From Saposhnikovia divaricata (taxonomy: Eukaryota > Streptophyta > Magnoliopsida > Apiales > Apiaceae), in the NCBI GenBank assembly GCA_036435485.1, contig CM071596.1:17572001-17636000 (forward strand): a stretch of DNA of 64,000 bases, written 5' to 3'. Shown here piece after piece: positions 23,932-35,520 of the stretch; the stretch's first letter is position 1, and every line of letters starts with the position of its first letter. The translations under genes and the position numbers were made by a program. The notes under the pieces were generated by a model. It was not told the DNA's origin. It saw only the letters and a list, made by a program, of their open reading frames with translations, and did not search any database.

Positions 23932-26900
23932 TGTAAGAACCCAGATTTTTGGTAGAATTAAAACTTTTATTATGTAATAGAGTATGAATGAATAATGGTT
24001 ACGACTACAATGTATCAGTGGTTTAACGAATGAATATTTAACGAATTTGGATTCAAGTGTTTATATGCCATGAACAATGCAATTGGTTGACAACTTAGAT
24101 TAGAATAATCCATCTCCTGGAAAATAAGATAGGGTAAATTCCAAAGAGGAAGGTTATTCTCATGTCATCCAAATCGATATCTGTTATAAGTCCAGTGGTT
24201 CCGTAAAAGGGTTAAGGAACGCTCGGGAAAGCGCAAGAACATTTTTCTAATTATAAGAATTGAAGAGAAAATAAGCAATGAATAGTGTTTTTGGTGGAAA
24301 GTGGAATATTATCAGACGACGCTATATAGGAGTATTCAGAACGGATTTCTGAGTTCGTACAAATGACCGATAAGCAATATAAATGTATGTAAACGATATC
24401 AGATTCAGAAAACTAGCACTTTTATTTTCTCCGAGATTTTCCTAGACATTGAAGGATTTAAGGATTTAATATAGAGATTTGAGGAATTTAATTTCAAGAA
24501 TTATAAAGGAGGATTAAAGATGTTAGCAAAAATATCAAGGAGGTTTCCGGTAAAACCCTAATAAGAAATACTCGAGATATTCCTCCGAACGATCAATGAA
24601 AATGAGTAATAACCGGACAAAAGAGCAAGCAGAAAGCCAAGATACATGCATGTGCAAGAGGATAAGATCAAGTAACCAAGTAGTTACAAGGGTAACTAGC
24701 ACACTTAGAAAACAAACTAAGTACTTAGCCTAATTACATCATCAAGCCACTAAATCACAACACTTGTCCCTTGAATGGCATCATGGATGAGCAAATCACT
24801 TTAATAAAGTAGCTTTATGATAGATATTATCATAATAATGCAAATTAGACTAGATGAGAGCAAGACACCAAGCAAGCAACTCCACCATCTCTCCATATTC
24901 ATCCATTCGGCTTTTGCCTTAATTCCAAAACCAAAATCCAACTTCCAACCCTTGTTTGATCTCAAGATTTTTATGGTGAGTACTACATTTCATATCATAG
25001 TTATCCTATGAATTTGAGCCCTAAATTCCAAGTCTAGCATAGCTAATAAAATCATCAAAGATGATGATGAATAGTGATTTCAAGAAACTAACTTTGATTT
25101 CTTGTTTTCTTTGGTTGATCTAAGTTATATTAAGGATATACAAGGACTAATCAAGGTTTATTAAGGCTTTTACATACTCCAAGGAAGGTATATCTCCTAA
25201 GAACCCTAGATCTTACTTTGAGTTTTATGCATGTTCTTGATGGTTTTAGCTTAGTTATGATTATGTTGTTATTATAAGCATGTAAGCATGATTATGTAGT
25301 TGATTTAGTTGATTTAAGAGATATGATGAAAATGATGGTGAAGTGAGATGTTCTTGGACTTGTTAAGATGAATATCATGTGTATAAGATGTATGGTATGC
25401 CCGGTGTGGCTTGGTTGTGATGTAAAAAATTTGGAAACGTTCGATTTATAGCCGTCGTAATGCCGAAATTTCGTTAACCCTTAAAATTCATGCATAACAG
25501 TAGCCATAATTTCTGACCTTGATGAATATATGACCTACCCTTGTAGATCTCGAGTCATAGATCGTTTTGGGGCGAGAATCGAAGCAAACGGACTTACGGT
25601 TTAGGAGTTATGGTCGATTTAGTGAAAGTATTTCGAAACCGTAAGTGCGAGTTCGTAACTGGAATTGAAACCCCTTAACATGAATAATTCAGTGGCGAAT
25701 CTTGGTAATTAAATACTAGGGATCATAAGGAAGGTGTGAGAGAAAACCTCATGTCAAACGAATCGTTTTTCGATTTTATCAAAATGTTCGAATCGAGGTT
25801 AAATGCGAATGAACCCCTTTGAGGTATACTTGGTTATAACTTAGAAAACGGGCGATAAATCTCGAGGTATAATATTTGTTAGTAAATGACCGACCTTAGA
25901 AATTATACGACTTAAGTACCTACCAAGTGTAAGTGTAATGACATACCTTAATAACGTGTTAGGAATAATTCATAAGTTGTGATGTTAAGAATAGAATTTT
26001 GCTAATACTTCTTGTATATCCTGATCTTATAAAGGATTTAGCACTTTGTATAGAATATATGTGTTAGACAGTAATCTGTAGAGTTTAGTCAGGAACAGTG
26101 CGTCAGAGACTACATGTCAGGAACAGAGGAGCAGATCCTGATACAGAAGTCAGATCCTGATCAAATACTGATGGGATAATCAGATCTTGATGCAATGGGA
26201 AATCCTGATATCAGTCGTGTTACTGATGATGTCATTATGGATGCTACAGAAACTGGCAAGTGCTATAAAACAGGATCGTTGTTTTGAAAAACAAGCAAGA
26301 AGATATCGTGAAGGAAACGAATTCTCTATTGATGGAAACTATCAACTGGATGGCAGAACATTGTCATAGATAGATTATAATTCTGTTATTAGTTGATAGG
26401 TAACATTATAAATACTCTCTCTATATCATTGTAAAAAGAGAGTGAGTTCGTAAGATTTGTATTCGAGAGTTCGAAACAAACAGAGAGAGAGAGAGAGATT
26501 TGTATTGTCAGCCGCTGCTAAAGGTATTGTACACCTTTGGTAGAGTTTGTATTTGATTATTTTAATACAAACAAAGTTTGATTCGTTCGTTTATTCTTGT
26601 TCATATAATCAAGCAAAAATCAGACACGATTATATAACTTGTATTCAACCCCCCCTTCTACAAGTTATTCGAGTTAACATAACGAACAAGTGTCGAATCG
26701 TAACGGTGTTAATAAGAGTTACACTAGAGTGTACATAACGAGATAACTCGAAAGCGTGTTTTAGATTAAGTAAAGTATGTACTTAGCTTTTCAAAGTGGT
26801 AGGTGATTAACCTTGAATAATTTTGGTTATTTATAGATCATCGGACCGATCCGAGACACACTATCCCTACAGAGCTTCCAGGCAAGTTTCCAATACTTTG

Positions 26901-28798
26901 GAAATGTTGTTGTGATAATATATATATGATTTGATTGTTGTTATACATATGACATAGCATGCATGCCTGCTTTCAGATTATATTGTGATACTTGTTTCAA
27001 GAATTGATGTTGGCTTATAAGCTAGATATGAGATATATTAGTTATAAGCCGGATATTGCTAAGACCCTTAGTGAAGGGCATATGAATCTCATTCTTCGAA
27101 TATAGACCGGGAGTCAGTATTTCTTGATACATTGTGATTATTTTCTGAGGAAAATATCTAAGTAAATATTTTCTCATTATTTATTTGATGAATATTATCT
27201 TGAATATTCATTTAATGTTGATTTAATTATCTGATATTATTTTGAATATTTATTCGAGTTATTATTGATTTCGTGAATATTCTATATATTTATTCGAGGG
27301 TTAGTTATGAGCAATATTTTTATATTAAGAATATTCTGGAAATATTTATGGTTTAATAAATATTCTTTGAATAATTATTTAATTTTTTAACTAGTTTTAA
27401 AAATGATTCATTTTATTCAAATATTATCTTCAACCTCCGAATATTATGTAAAATATTTCTGAGCCTTATTATGATTATTTTTATCAAGAAGATTAGAAGA
27501 GGTTCCCAAAAACTCCATTTTTTTCATCTAAAGCGATCTTTCAAAATATAAGGGAACCTTAGTTGAGTGCTGTTATTTATTTTGTTTGACTGCCCGGTCA
27601 TAAATCTTTTGAAACTATTCTTTTCATTCGCAACTTGGTTGCTATTCATAAAATTGAGTCTTGTGTTACTTCCTCATCGTTCGAGGGGTAAGATTGATGG
27701 AACAAGTCGATATCCATTAACAAGCAACAGCTTGGGAAATATTGGTGAATTTTCCTTTCCAATTAGATACGACTACCTTGTGGAGTCCTATCAATAAGTA
27801 TTATACTTGAGGAAAGGGGGACGAACTTTACGTTTCAGAGTCATGGATGTTACTCGAACTTGGAACCGTGTAAGTGGCCGAGTGGCGCCGGTCCATCAAT
27901 GGCCCAACCGTTGGCCGGGGAGTTCTAGGGGGTGGTGGACAAGTAAATCCGTCTGTTCTTCCTTCTACATGTAGAGAATAATCATGAGATGCATAACATA
28001 CGACTGATCATCGTAAACGTTATGGCTTCTGCGCGTCAATGCTCCGGTATTAGTTCATTTTTCAAAGTTGGAAATTTTTTGCAACATTATCAGTGTTGGC
28101 AGGGTTGAAAAGTGTTTAAAACTGGAATTGCAATATTTTACTGCAATTTCCTCTTTTATGATACATGTCGATATCTTGCTCTTGACTTTGCAAAACAGAT
28201 ATGTCTACAGAGTATATATTCTGAGTTACCTGGTAACTTCATCGTTTATATTATATTGGCACTATGTTCGTTAATGCATGGCATATGGTTTCAAAGGTAT
28301 CTTTGAATCGTTATATATTATTGTTCAGTTATATATTACTCTTGGTGGGCTATTGCTCACCCTTACTTTATTTATTATATCACAACAACAGCTAGATATG
28401 ATGGCCCGCACAAGGCGCACTCAACGCAAGCAGGTGACAGTCAGAGGGTTACCCGCTATTGTCATAGCAGCCATTGCTGAGGCAGGAGCAGCCAGTAAGC
28501 TAGACCGGTAGCGTTTATGTATCAGACTTATTTATATGTATGATTTATTTTAATCAACGGCAAGAAACTATTAAATTTATGCTGTAATCATTTTGGGTTG
28601 TAATAACTTATATTGTGGATCCGATAATTAGAGACTTATTTCAATTTCATCTCTGGGACTATAACTGGTTGTGTGTGATGTGATATTATTGCGGGGTCAT
28701 ATCATGCTATTTATTTATTTTGACTCAAGTTCAAGTATTGTTGATGGAATTGAGACCGTAATGACCAGGTCCCCGACCCCAAATATGGGGCTGTTACA
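23932..28798 (+). repeat. Right LTR of large gypsy element (4867 bp with insertion)
   Basis: It starts TGTAAGAACCC and ends GGGGCTGTTACA. It is collinear with the left LTR except for the 723-bp solo LTR at 25957-26679 plus its 5-bp duplication. It lacks the 370-bp MITE of the left LTR. ORFs here (24817, 27567, 28112, 28278) are repeats of sequences in the left LTR. Confidence 0.93.
25957..26679 (+). mobile_element. Solo LTR (723 bp), probably copia type
   Basis: It begins TGTTAGGAATAATTC and ends GAGTTAACA. TAACG duplicates on both sides (25952-25956 and 26680-26684), and the left LTR reads uninterrupted across this site. A TATA-like box TATAAATA lies at 26407-26414, and the CAGATCCTGAT phrase is repeated in the 5' half. 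No internal sequence is left, so the element was probably reduced by recombination between its LTRs. The TGTTA...TAACA ends suggest Ty1/copia; the family is not certain. ORF 26187-26369 within it is not a gene. Confidence 0.88.
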
Positions 28799-28803
28799 AT
28801 TAT

Positions 28804-29341
28804 TTAGACATCAATTTTGCTATTAAATTGACGGACATAAATTTGCATCTGTTAAAGTAATAGATAAATAGTAAATTCGATTATATAAAATAGTTGTAAG
28901 GCATACGGAGTATTTATGGACATAATAGCTCTATAATTCAGTAGACAGATATTACAAAAGAAAAATGTTAGATAGTTCAATTTGCTTTTCAAAATATTTC
29001 TCATATGTTAAGTATATTATTTTAATTGATTATAGTTAAGTAAATTCTCCGCATTCATATCAATTTTTTTAATTAAATTTTTTTAATTTACTATATTATT
29101 TTTATCATATTATTCAAAAAAATATTTTGAAAATGAATTCAGGATAGATAACATTACCATTACAAAATTACTCATTTAAACTTGAAACCGGCAATGTCGG
29201 CCACTTGATCTGTTATATATACCGCACATCAATGTATCAAAATGTGCCTCATGACGTGCGCACAGTAAAGTAGCACCCTTGTGCTGTTGTGCATGCCACA
29301 TGGAATATTCTCGTTAAGGTAATACAAATTTTATAAATAAA
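28804..29341. other. AT-rich spacer, nothing recognised
   Basis: Between the large gypsy element and the first Helitron. No termini, repeats or domains recognised. Confidence 0.5.
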
Positions 29342-29448
29342 CTAGTTGATAAAGCCGCGCTGCGCAGCGGCGTTACAATTTTTATTTTTAAAAAAATTTA
29401 GTACATTTACGTTATATTATGATATTAATATTAAATATTAATAATTAA

Positions 29449-30415
29449 ATAATCTTCTCTAATGAATCAATTTCTTGTTAAATACGATTCTTTCGATTGT
29501 GCTGCTCTCTCGTTAAAACCGAAATCCCAACTTTTTAACATATATTATAAAGACTTATATAATATTTTTTATCCATAAAATTGAACCGTAAAAATAAAAA
29601 AAATTTATGACTACAGTATCAAATTCTAACAGCTAATACAATCTTTTCTAGCAAGCCGTCTTCCCGTTAAATACGTTTCGAGCCGCTCTTATTTGAAACC
29701 GAAATTCTAACTTCACTATATAAAGAGTGTAAATTCCAATTTTTATATTCTTTAAACTTTCTAATATTTATGGAGTTTTAAAAGATGAAAATACATCTTA
29801 TATTTTCTGTATATTATAGATAAACTTGTATAAAAAAAGTTAAAATAAATGCTTTTTAGGAAAAAAGATGTATAGTTTTAAAAAAATCGTATACGACGTC
29901 TCCACCGTCCTCGTATTCTACTTCCAATAAAATATTTTATTTTATGTATTATATATTTAAACACTTTTTATATAATCTTATTTAATGAACCGCTTTCTTG
30001 TTAAACACGGTTATTACTATTGATCCGTTCTCTCGTTAAGACCAAAAACCTAACTTTTACATATATTACTTGTATGATAATGTTTATCCATAAAAATCAA
30101 ATCATAAAAATAAAATAAAATTTATAACATCAATATGGTATTTTAATAGCTAGTACAATCTTTTATAGTGAGCCGTCTTCCTGTTAAACATATTTTGAGC
30201 GGCTCTCATTTGGGATCGAAATTCCAACTTCATTACATATTATTGATGATATTTATCTTACACAACAATTTTTTTTCTTAAAATCAAAACCTAAAAAATA
30301 GAGTAAATTCCAATTTATACTTTCTCTAGACTTTCTAAAATTTTTGGAGTTTTAGAAAATGAAAACACATCTTATTTTCTCTTTATATTATAGATACTCC
30401 CGTATATATTTAGGA
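29449..30415. repeat. Diverged tandem duplication inside Helitron A
   Basis: A block at 29449-29830 recurs at about 29980-30415. Shared landmarks include TTTCTTGTTAAA, the phrase CAATCTTTT followed by AGCCGTCTTCC, and GTAAATTCCAATTT. Divergence is substantial. Confidence 0.65.
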
Positions 30416-30569
30416 TTCTTGCATGAGATTGTTCTTTTATTATGTTAACACATCAATTCTTTTTAAATACAGTGACTTTTTTTTATGACAATTGTATTGG
30501 ATTTATGAATAAATTTTCCTAATACAAGTATAATTAACTTATATAAAAAATATATAATTTAAGAAGATC

Positions 30570-31510
30570 GTACTTTCTATAAAATATTTAATTATATGTC
30601 TGCTCTATATATTCAAACACCTATTCTACTTCTAGTAGAACGTTTATTTATATATTTTTTTTTATAAATTCGAACTCCTATTCTACTTCCAATAGAACTT
30701 TTAATCATATGTGTTATAAATACTTATTCTGCTTCCAATAGAACTTCTAATTATATGTATTCCCTATAAATTCAAACTCTTATCCTCTATAAATTCGAAC
30801 ATCTATTCTACTTCTAATATGTTAAATGATATTTTTACATTTATTAGTGTTTAAAATTGTAAAATTCTAGAAAATTAGAAAAATAGATTGAGACGATTTT
30901 AGAGCGTCACCTAAGCTCCCGCATATCCTCCTTTATATACTTTTAATTTAATAGAACTTTTATTTATATGTTTTTTCTATAAATTCGAATTCTTATTCTC
31001 TATAAATTCGAATCCATATTCTACTTCCAATAGAACTTTTAATCATACGCGTTATAAATACTTATTCTACTTCCAATAGAACTTCTAATCATATGTCTTT
31101 CCTATAAATTTGAACTCTTCTCCTCTATAAATTCGAACACTTATTCTATTTCTAATATGTTAAATGATATTTTTCTACTTCTAATAGAACTTTTATTTAT
31201 ATGTTTTTTCTATAAATTCGAACTCTTATTCTCTATAAATTCGAACTCCTATTCTACTTCCAATAGAACTTTTATTCATATGCATTATAAATACTTATTC
31301 TACTTCCAATAGAACTTCTAATCATATGTCTTCCCTATAAATTCGAACTCTTCTCCTCTATAAATTCGAACATCTATTCTACTTCTAATATGTTAAATGA
31401 TATTATTACATTTATTAGTGTTTAAAATTCTAAAATTCTAGAAAATTAGAAAAATAGATTGAGACGATCTTAGAGCGCCACCTAAACTCCCGCTATCCTC
31501 CTTTATATAT
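30570..31510. repeat. Multi-copy repeat of Helitron 5'-end region
   Basis: The phrase TTCTACTTCCAATAGAACTT recurs several times. The terminal block with TAGATTGAGACGAT and CTCCTTTATATA occurs at about 30884-30940 and again at about 31455-31510. This suggests tandem or nested partial copies of one Helitron end. Confidence 0.6.
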
Positions 31511-31538
31511 ATACTAGTTGACTAAGCCGCGCTTCGCG

Positions 31539-31975
31539 GCGGCCTTTTAATATTTTTTTTAAATTCAAAAAATAAATTTAAGAAATTAATCGAAAAGAAA
31601 ATATCCATAAATAAATTAATGAACACAATGTTTTACAAATTTTAATATAAATAGACAACTAAATAAACTATATACTTTTTTTATGTTGATTTTGTATCAC
31701 GTTTTCTTAGATCGACACTCGTTGTAATAAATACATATAAGACATGTTTCTCGGTGGCCTTGTAACATTTTTTAAAAAATTTCAAAATATAGACTATTTA
31801 AGAATAAAATCAAAAAAAATCTATAAATAAATTAGTGAACACAATATTGTACAAATATAATATATATTTATAGACAACAAAATAAACCATATACTTATTT
31901 TTTTACATCGATTTTGTGTCACGTTTTCTTAGGTCGACACCCGTTGTTATAAATACATATAGATAAAAAAGCAGA
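31539..31975. repeat. Tandem duplication of about 220 bp in Helitron B
   Basis: Copies share GGCCTTTTAA or GGCCTTGTAA starts, then a block with AATGAACACAAT and an end block CACGTTTTCTTAG...CGACAC. The boundary lies near 31757. Confidence 0.65.
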
Positions 31976-32390
31976 TTTGATTGAATTAATTAAAAGAAGA
32001 TGTGGAATATAATTATGGTCAAGAAAAATGAGAAGATAATAACGGCAAAATAACAATTAACAATAAATAAATAAAGAGGGAATGATAAAAGTTTTAACCT
32101 TTTGTGCCAAGTTGCTCAAGTACTTCTACTACTCAAACAGAGAAAGATCTGCTAATTCTTGTTCACACGATCAGGTGTTTCTGTACCAAGATCACTAACA
32201 AAAAAAAAATTCAAAATCCAAAGCAAAGAACAACCGGTGGATAGTAATAATCCATAATTATAACTAAAATCATTACAAATCATAAATTTAAAATTAAAAC
32301 GAAGAAAGCAAATGTTAAATCTAAATTCAAACCTTAAAACCAACAAAAAAATCCCAAAAAATCAGTGGAGCACAAACATAGCCGTGTATA

Positions 32391-33125
32391 TTGAAAATTA
32401 AACAAAATAAGAACGAATAAAAAAACTAAAAAAAATAGACAAAAACAAACGCAAAAAGAAGCAAGAAAAAAGGTTACAAACATGGTGATAAAATTTGATC
32501 GTTGGAAGCAATGATTGTATATATATAAGAATATTAAATTTCTTTTCTATTTCGAATATGTAAATTTCAATTCTTCTTCCATACAAATTCAAAAACCTTA
32601 TCTATTTCGAAGATGTTAATGTTAAAAAAGGAAGTTCTAAAATTAAAATTTCTTTTCTATTTCGAATTTATAAATTTATAAATTTGACTAATTCTTACCT
32701 ACAAATACGAAAACCTTTTCTATTTCGAATATGTTAATGTTAATCTTAATAAAGGAAGTTCAGATTTTTTTTTCTCTAAAAAATAGGGTCTAAAGAAGGA
32801 AGTTTTAATTTGAATTTTTTAAAATAGAGGAGCCATAAGATATTTATAAGTTTTATTAACGTCTTCTTTTAGCATGTAAATTGAGAATTAAACAAAATAA
32901 GAATGAATAAAAAAATCTAAAAAAAATAGACGAAGACAACAATAAATAGAAGCAAGAATAGGGTTAAAAACATGGCGATAAAATTAGATCATTAAAAGCA
33001 ATGATTGTATATATATAAGATTATGAAATTTCTTTTTTTATTTCGAATATGTAAATTTAAACTATTCCTTCCTACAAATTCGAAAACCTTTTCTATTTCG
33101 AAGATGTTAATGTTAAAAAAGGAAG
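32391..33125. repeat. Duplication of about 250 bp spaced 488 bp in Helitron B
   Basis: The segments at 32391-32640 and 32879-33125 share AATTAAACAAAATAAGAA, GCAATGATTGTATATATATA and TTTCGAAGATGTTAATG. They differ by scattered changes. Confidence 0.7.
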
Positions 33126-33275
33126 TTTTGATTTCTTTTCTAAAAAATAGGGCCTAAAGAAGGAAGTTTGATTTTAATTATTTAAAATAGAGGAGCTCTA
33201 GAAAAATAGATAAATAGTATTCGAGCGATTTCGGAGCTCCTGGGGTTTTCCTTTATATATATATATATAAAATAA

Positions 33276-33710
33276 TATTGAATGGTAAAAAATTATTTTA
33301 TTTAATTCACTGTGTTGTGATTAATTATTTTGAACTAATCTTATTTTTATTAATACTAATGAGTCATGGAAATTGAACAAATTATAATGCAATTCAATTT
33401 TATGTCCTTGTCATTAAATTAGTATATTATGGACATATTATGAACTTTCGCAAGTTAACATTAGACGATATATAATTAGATAAATGAAAATTAAATAATT
33501 CAAAATAAATGATTTAAACCAATGATAAGATTATAGATAATATTGTAATATAATGTGTAATTTAATAAATAATAATAAATTTTCAAATGAATGAGAATCA
33601 AATCAACGATGAAAATAAGACCTTATTTTGATTATCGTATCACACTCTGAAATAAGTGATTAGATAAAAGAAATTAAATATTTTTGCTTGCATGTTTTGA
33701 ATACTATTAG
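33276..33710. other. AT-rich spacer, nothing recognised
   Basis: Low-GC sequence between Helitron B and a MITE-like element. No motif recognised. Confidence 0.5.
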
Positions 33711-34012
33711 GTTGTGTTTGGTTGGGAAGAATAGAATGAAATGGAATGGAATTAATATAAATTAAAGAATATAATGAACATGGTAAGATTTAAAATAAAA
33801 AATGAGGGGTGCAAATTTGTATGATAGAATTTGAGAAGAAAATAGGTTGGAGGGAGAATGGATCATTCATTTTCAAGTTGGTGTGTTTAAATTTTAGCTT
33901 AGATGGTTAGGAATGGAATGATGTAAAGAATGAAATTTTTAAACATTTAACTATATTCTTATTTAAATTTCATTTCATTCCTTCCAATTTGATTCACTCA
34001 AACCAAACACAA
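33711..34012. mobile_element. MITE-like element with GTTGTGTTTGGTT ends
   Basis: The left end is GTTGTGTTTGGTT and the right end AACCAAACACAAG, imperfect inverted repeats about 300 bp apart. Subterminal GGAATG and CATTCC runs also face each other. I could not find a clean target duplication, so the superfamily is open. Confidence 0.6.
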
Positions 34013-34270
34013 GTCAATAACCATGCATAGATGTTATTGGTGTATTTACTCGTATCCGCATCTTTTTTATTGACATTATTAATAGGGAACTAAATTGACA
34101 GAAAAAATTGTAGGTCCAAGACTCCATTAGCCTAACAAGTTGGAAAGGAATGGGTGACACGAGCTGTGTTAAAAAAATTAACCACATTTTTCTTTGACAG
34201 GAAACTCTTTTAGGTTAATTCGTAAATATATATGTTTGCAATTATAATTATAAAGAATTCATATAAATCT

Positions 34271-34560
34271 AACTAGACCTGGCAAAACGTGTCGTGTCGT
34301 ATATTTTCGTGTCGTGTACATCCGTGTACCGTGTATTTAGAGGCTAAAACGGAACACGACACGAATTAGTTTCGTGTACCCAAAGTGAGACACGATACAC
34401 GACACGGATAGTTTTGTAAAACACGAAACGGAACGAATGTACACGGAATTTTCCGTGTACGTTTCGTGTACACGAAACGGAACGGAACGAATGTACACGA
34501 CACGAAACGAAACGAATATACACGAAACGAAATGAATACACGAAATGGACACGAAAATAT
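34271..34560. repeat. ACGAAACG-rich repeat, possible hAT terminal region
   Basis: It begins near AGACCTGGCAAAACG, a phrase like the ends of some plant hAT elements. Many copies of CGTGTCGTGT, ACACGACACG and ACACGAAACG follow. No matching right end was found. The two minus-strand ORFs at 34337-34627 are products of this repetition. Confidence 0.4.
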
Positions 34561-35520
34561 TCAAATTTCCACAAAGTGCAACACTGATGACAAATAACAA
34601 ACTTGAAACAATGAAATTATCAAACATATTTTCACCGTATTTTCACCGTGTCATGTATTTTATTTTTAAAATATTGTTACCTAACCAATTTTGCAGACTA
34701 GCTAGGCACCGCCGCATAACAAATAAAATATCACTTAAAGTAAAAATAAAGCATCATACGCTAGTGTGCTATTGCTTTACCCAACACTAATAATTCCCGG
34801 CATAAAACGTAGGAGTAACTCCGTTTTCTAATGCATCTTTACAAACTCAATCATAAGTTTACAATGTATATGGTCAGTCTAGAACATTTTAAATGAATAT
34901 CAGTCGAATCAAATTACAAAAGTTACTAGTTCGTAATTATTAATCAATCTATTAAATTATAAAAATTACTATTTCCTAGTAGTTTATTAGTCTATCGAAC
35001 AAGCACATTGTATGAAGACAAATACATATTCATAGAATATAACAACACATAAACTATAGGTTAAGGTAGTTGTCTCAAAATTATAGATAGAGGTATCTTA
35101 TTTTGTTAATTGTTATTGAAATCCGCCGATTTTTGAAAAATTGATGATAAATAGGCTAAAAATCGATCAAGATTTTGGAACCGATTTGGTCGAATTTTTC
35201 AAAAATTGCCGATAATTTATCAACCGAATCACCCGATAAATCGTAAATCGGTACCTCAATCGAATAGTTCCGATTTCCGAAATCTGCAACACTGATTTTG
35301 TTACATGTTCAATTTGTTACGATTTACGATTAAACTTGTAAAGAAAAAAAATCACATTTTATATTATATAAATTAGGTAGGTATTTATCTCAAAATTATA
35401 GATAGAGGTATATTTTCTAACATATACAGTTTGTTCGGACTAATTAACGATTAAACTTTAAAAAAAAAAACATTTTCGCATCGGCAATACATCATTTTAT
35501 ATAATCAAGTAAACTATATG
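34561..35520. other. AT-rich spacer with a CGATTT-rich patch
   Basis: No gene is seen. A patch at about 35110-35290 has repeated CGATTTT/AAATCG words, some in inverted order, suggesting an old non-autonomous element. A loosely similar patch occurs at about 38464-38710. Nothing else is recognised. Confidence 0.4.

Larger units (their letters stand above)
7221..28798 (+). mobile_element. Large Ty3/gypsy LTR retrotransposon with about 4.5-kb LTRs
   Basis: Two long direct repeats, each starting TGTAAGAA and ending TTACA, flank an internal region. The perfect 5-bp duplication ATTAT lies at 7216-7220 and 28799-28803. The left LTR is followed by a Met-tRNA primer site and the right LTR is preceded by a purine-rich tract, so the structure is complete. 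Decayed reverse transcriptase, RNase H and integrase coding at 12720-13840 identifies Ty3/gypsy on the plus strand. Removing the nested element at 16528-22945 leaves about 15 kb. Coding capacity is destroyed, so any mobility would depend on another element. Confidence 0.93.
29342..31510 (-). mobile_element. Non-autonomous Helitron derivative A
   Basis: Read on the minus strand, the 3' end at 29342 has a GC-rich hairpin (stem GCCGC/GCGGC) followed shortly by CTAG and a T, the Helitron terminus pattern. The other end, near 31510, resembles the second element's end (AAAGGAG after a TA-rich run), but I cannot fix a TC start. No Rep or helicase coding is present. The interior has a diverged duplication of about 530 bp and several copies of a 5'-end-like block. 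Confidence 0.7.
31514..33275 (-). mobile_element. Non-autonomous Helitron derivative B
   Basis: The left end has the same CTAGTTGA phrase as derivative A. On the minus strand the hairpin GCCGCG-AAG-CGCGGC is followed eight bases later by CTAG. The right end (about 33240-33275) holds CCTTTATATATA, whose complement resembles the 5' end of derivative A. The interior has two pairs of tandem duplications and no coding. The small minus-strand ORFs at 32152-32592 are AT-rich noise. Confidence 0.68.

Noticed and set aside
34337..34627. Two overlapping minus-strand ORFs rich in Val, Ser, Arg and Phe
   Set aside because: Produced by the ACGAAACG-type word repetition in two frames; no protein family resemblance.
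35110..35290. CGATTT-rich patch as a MITE
   Set aside because: No terminal repeats or target duplication could be set, so I list it only as a feature of the spacer.
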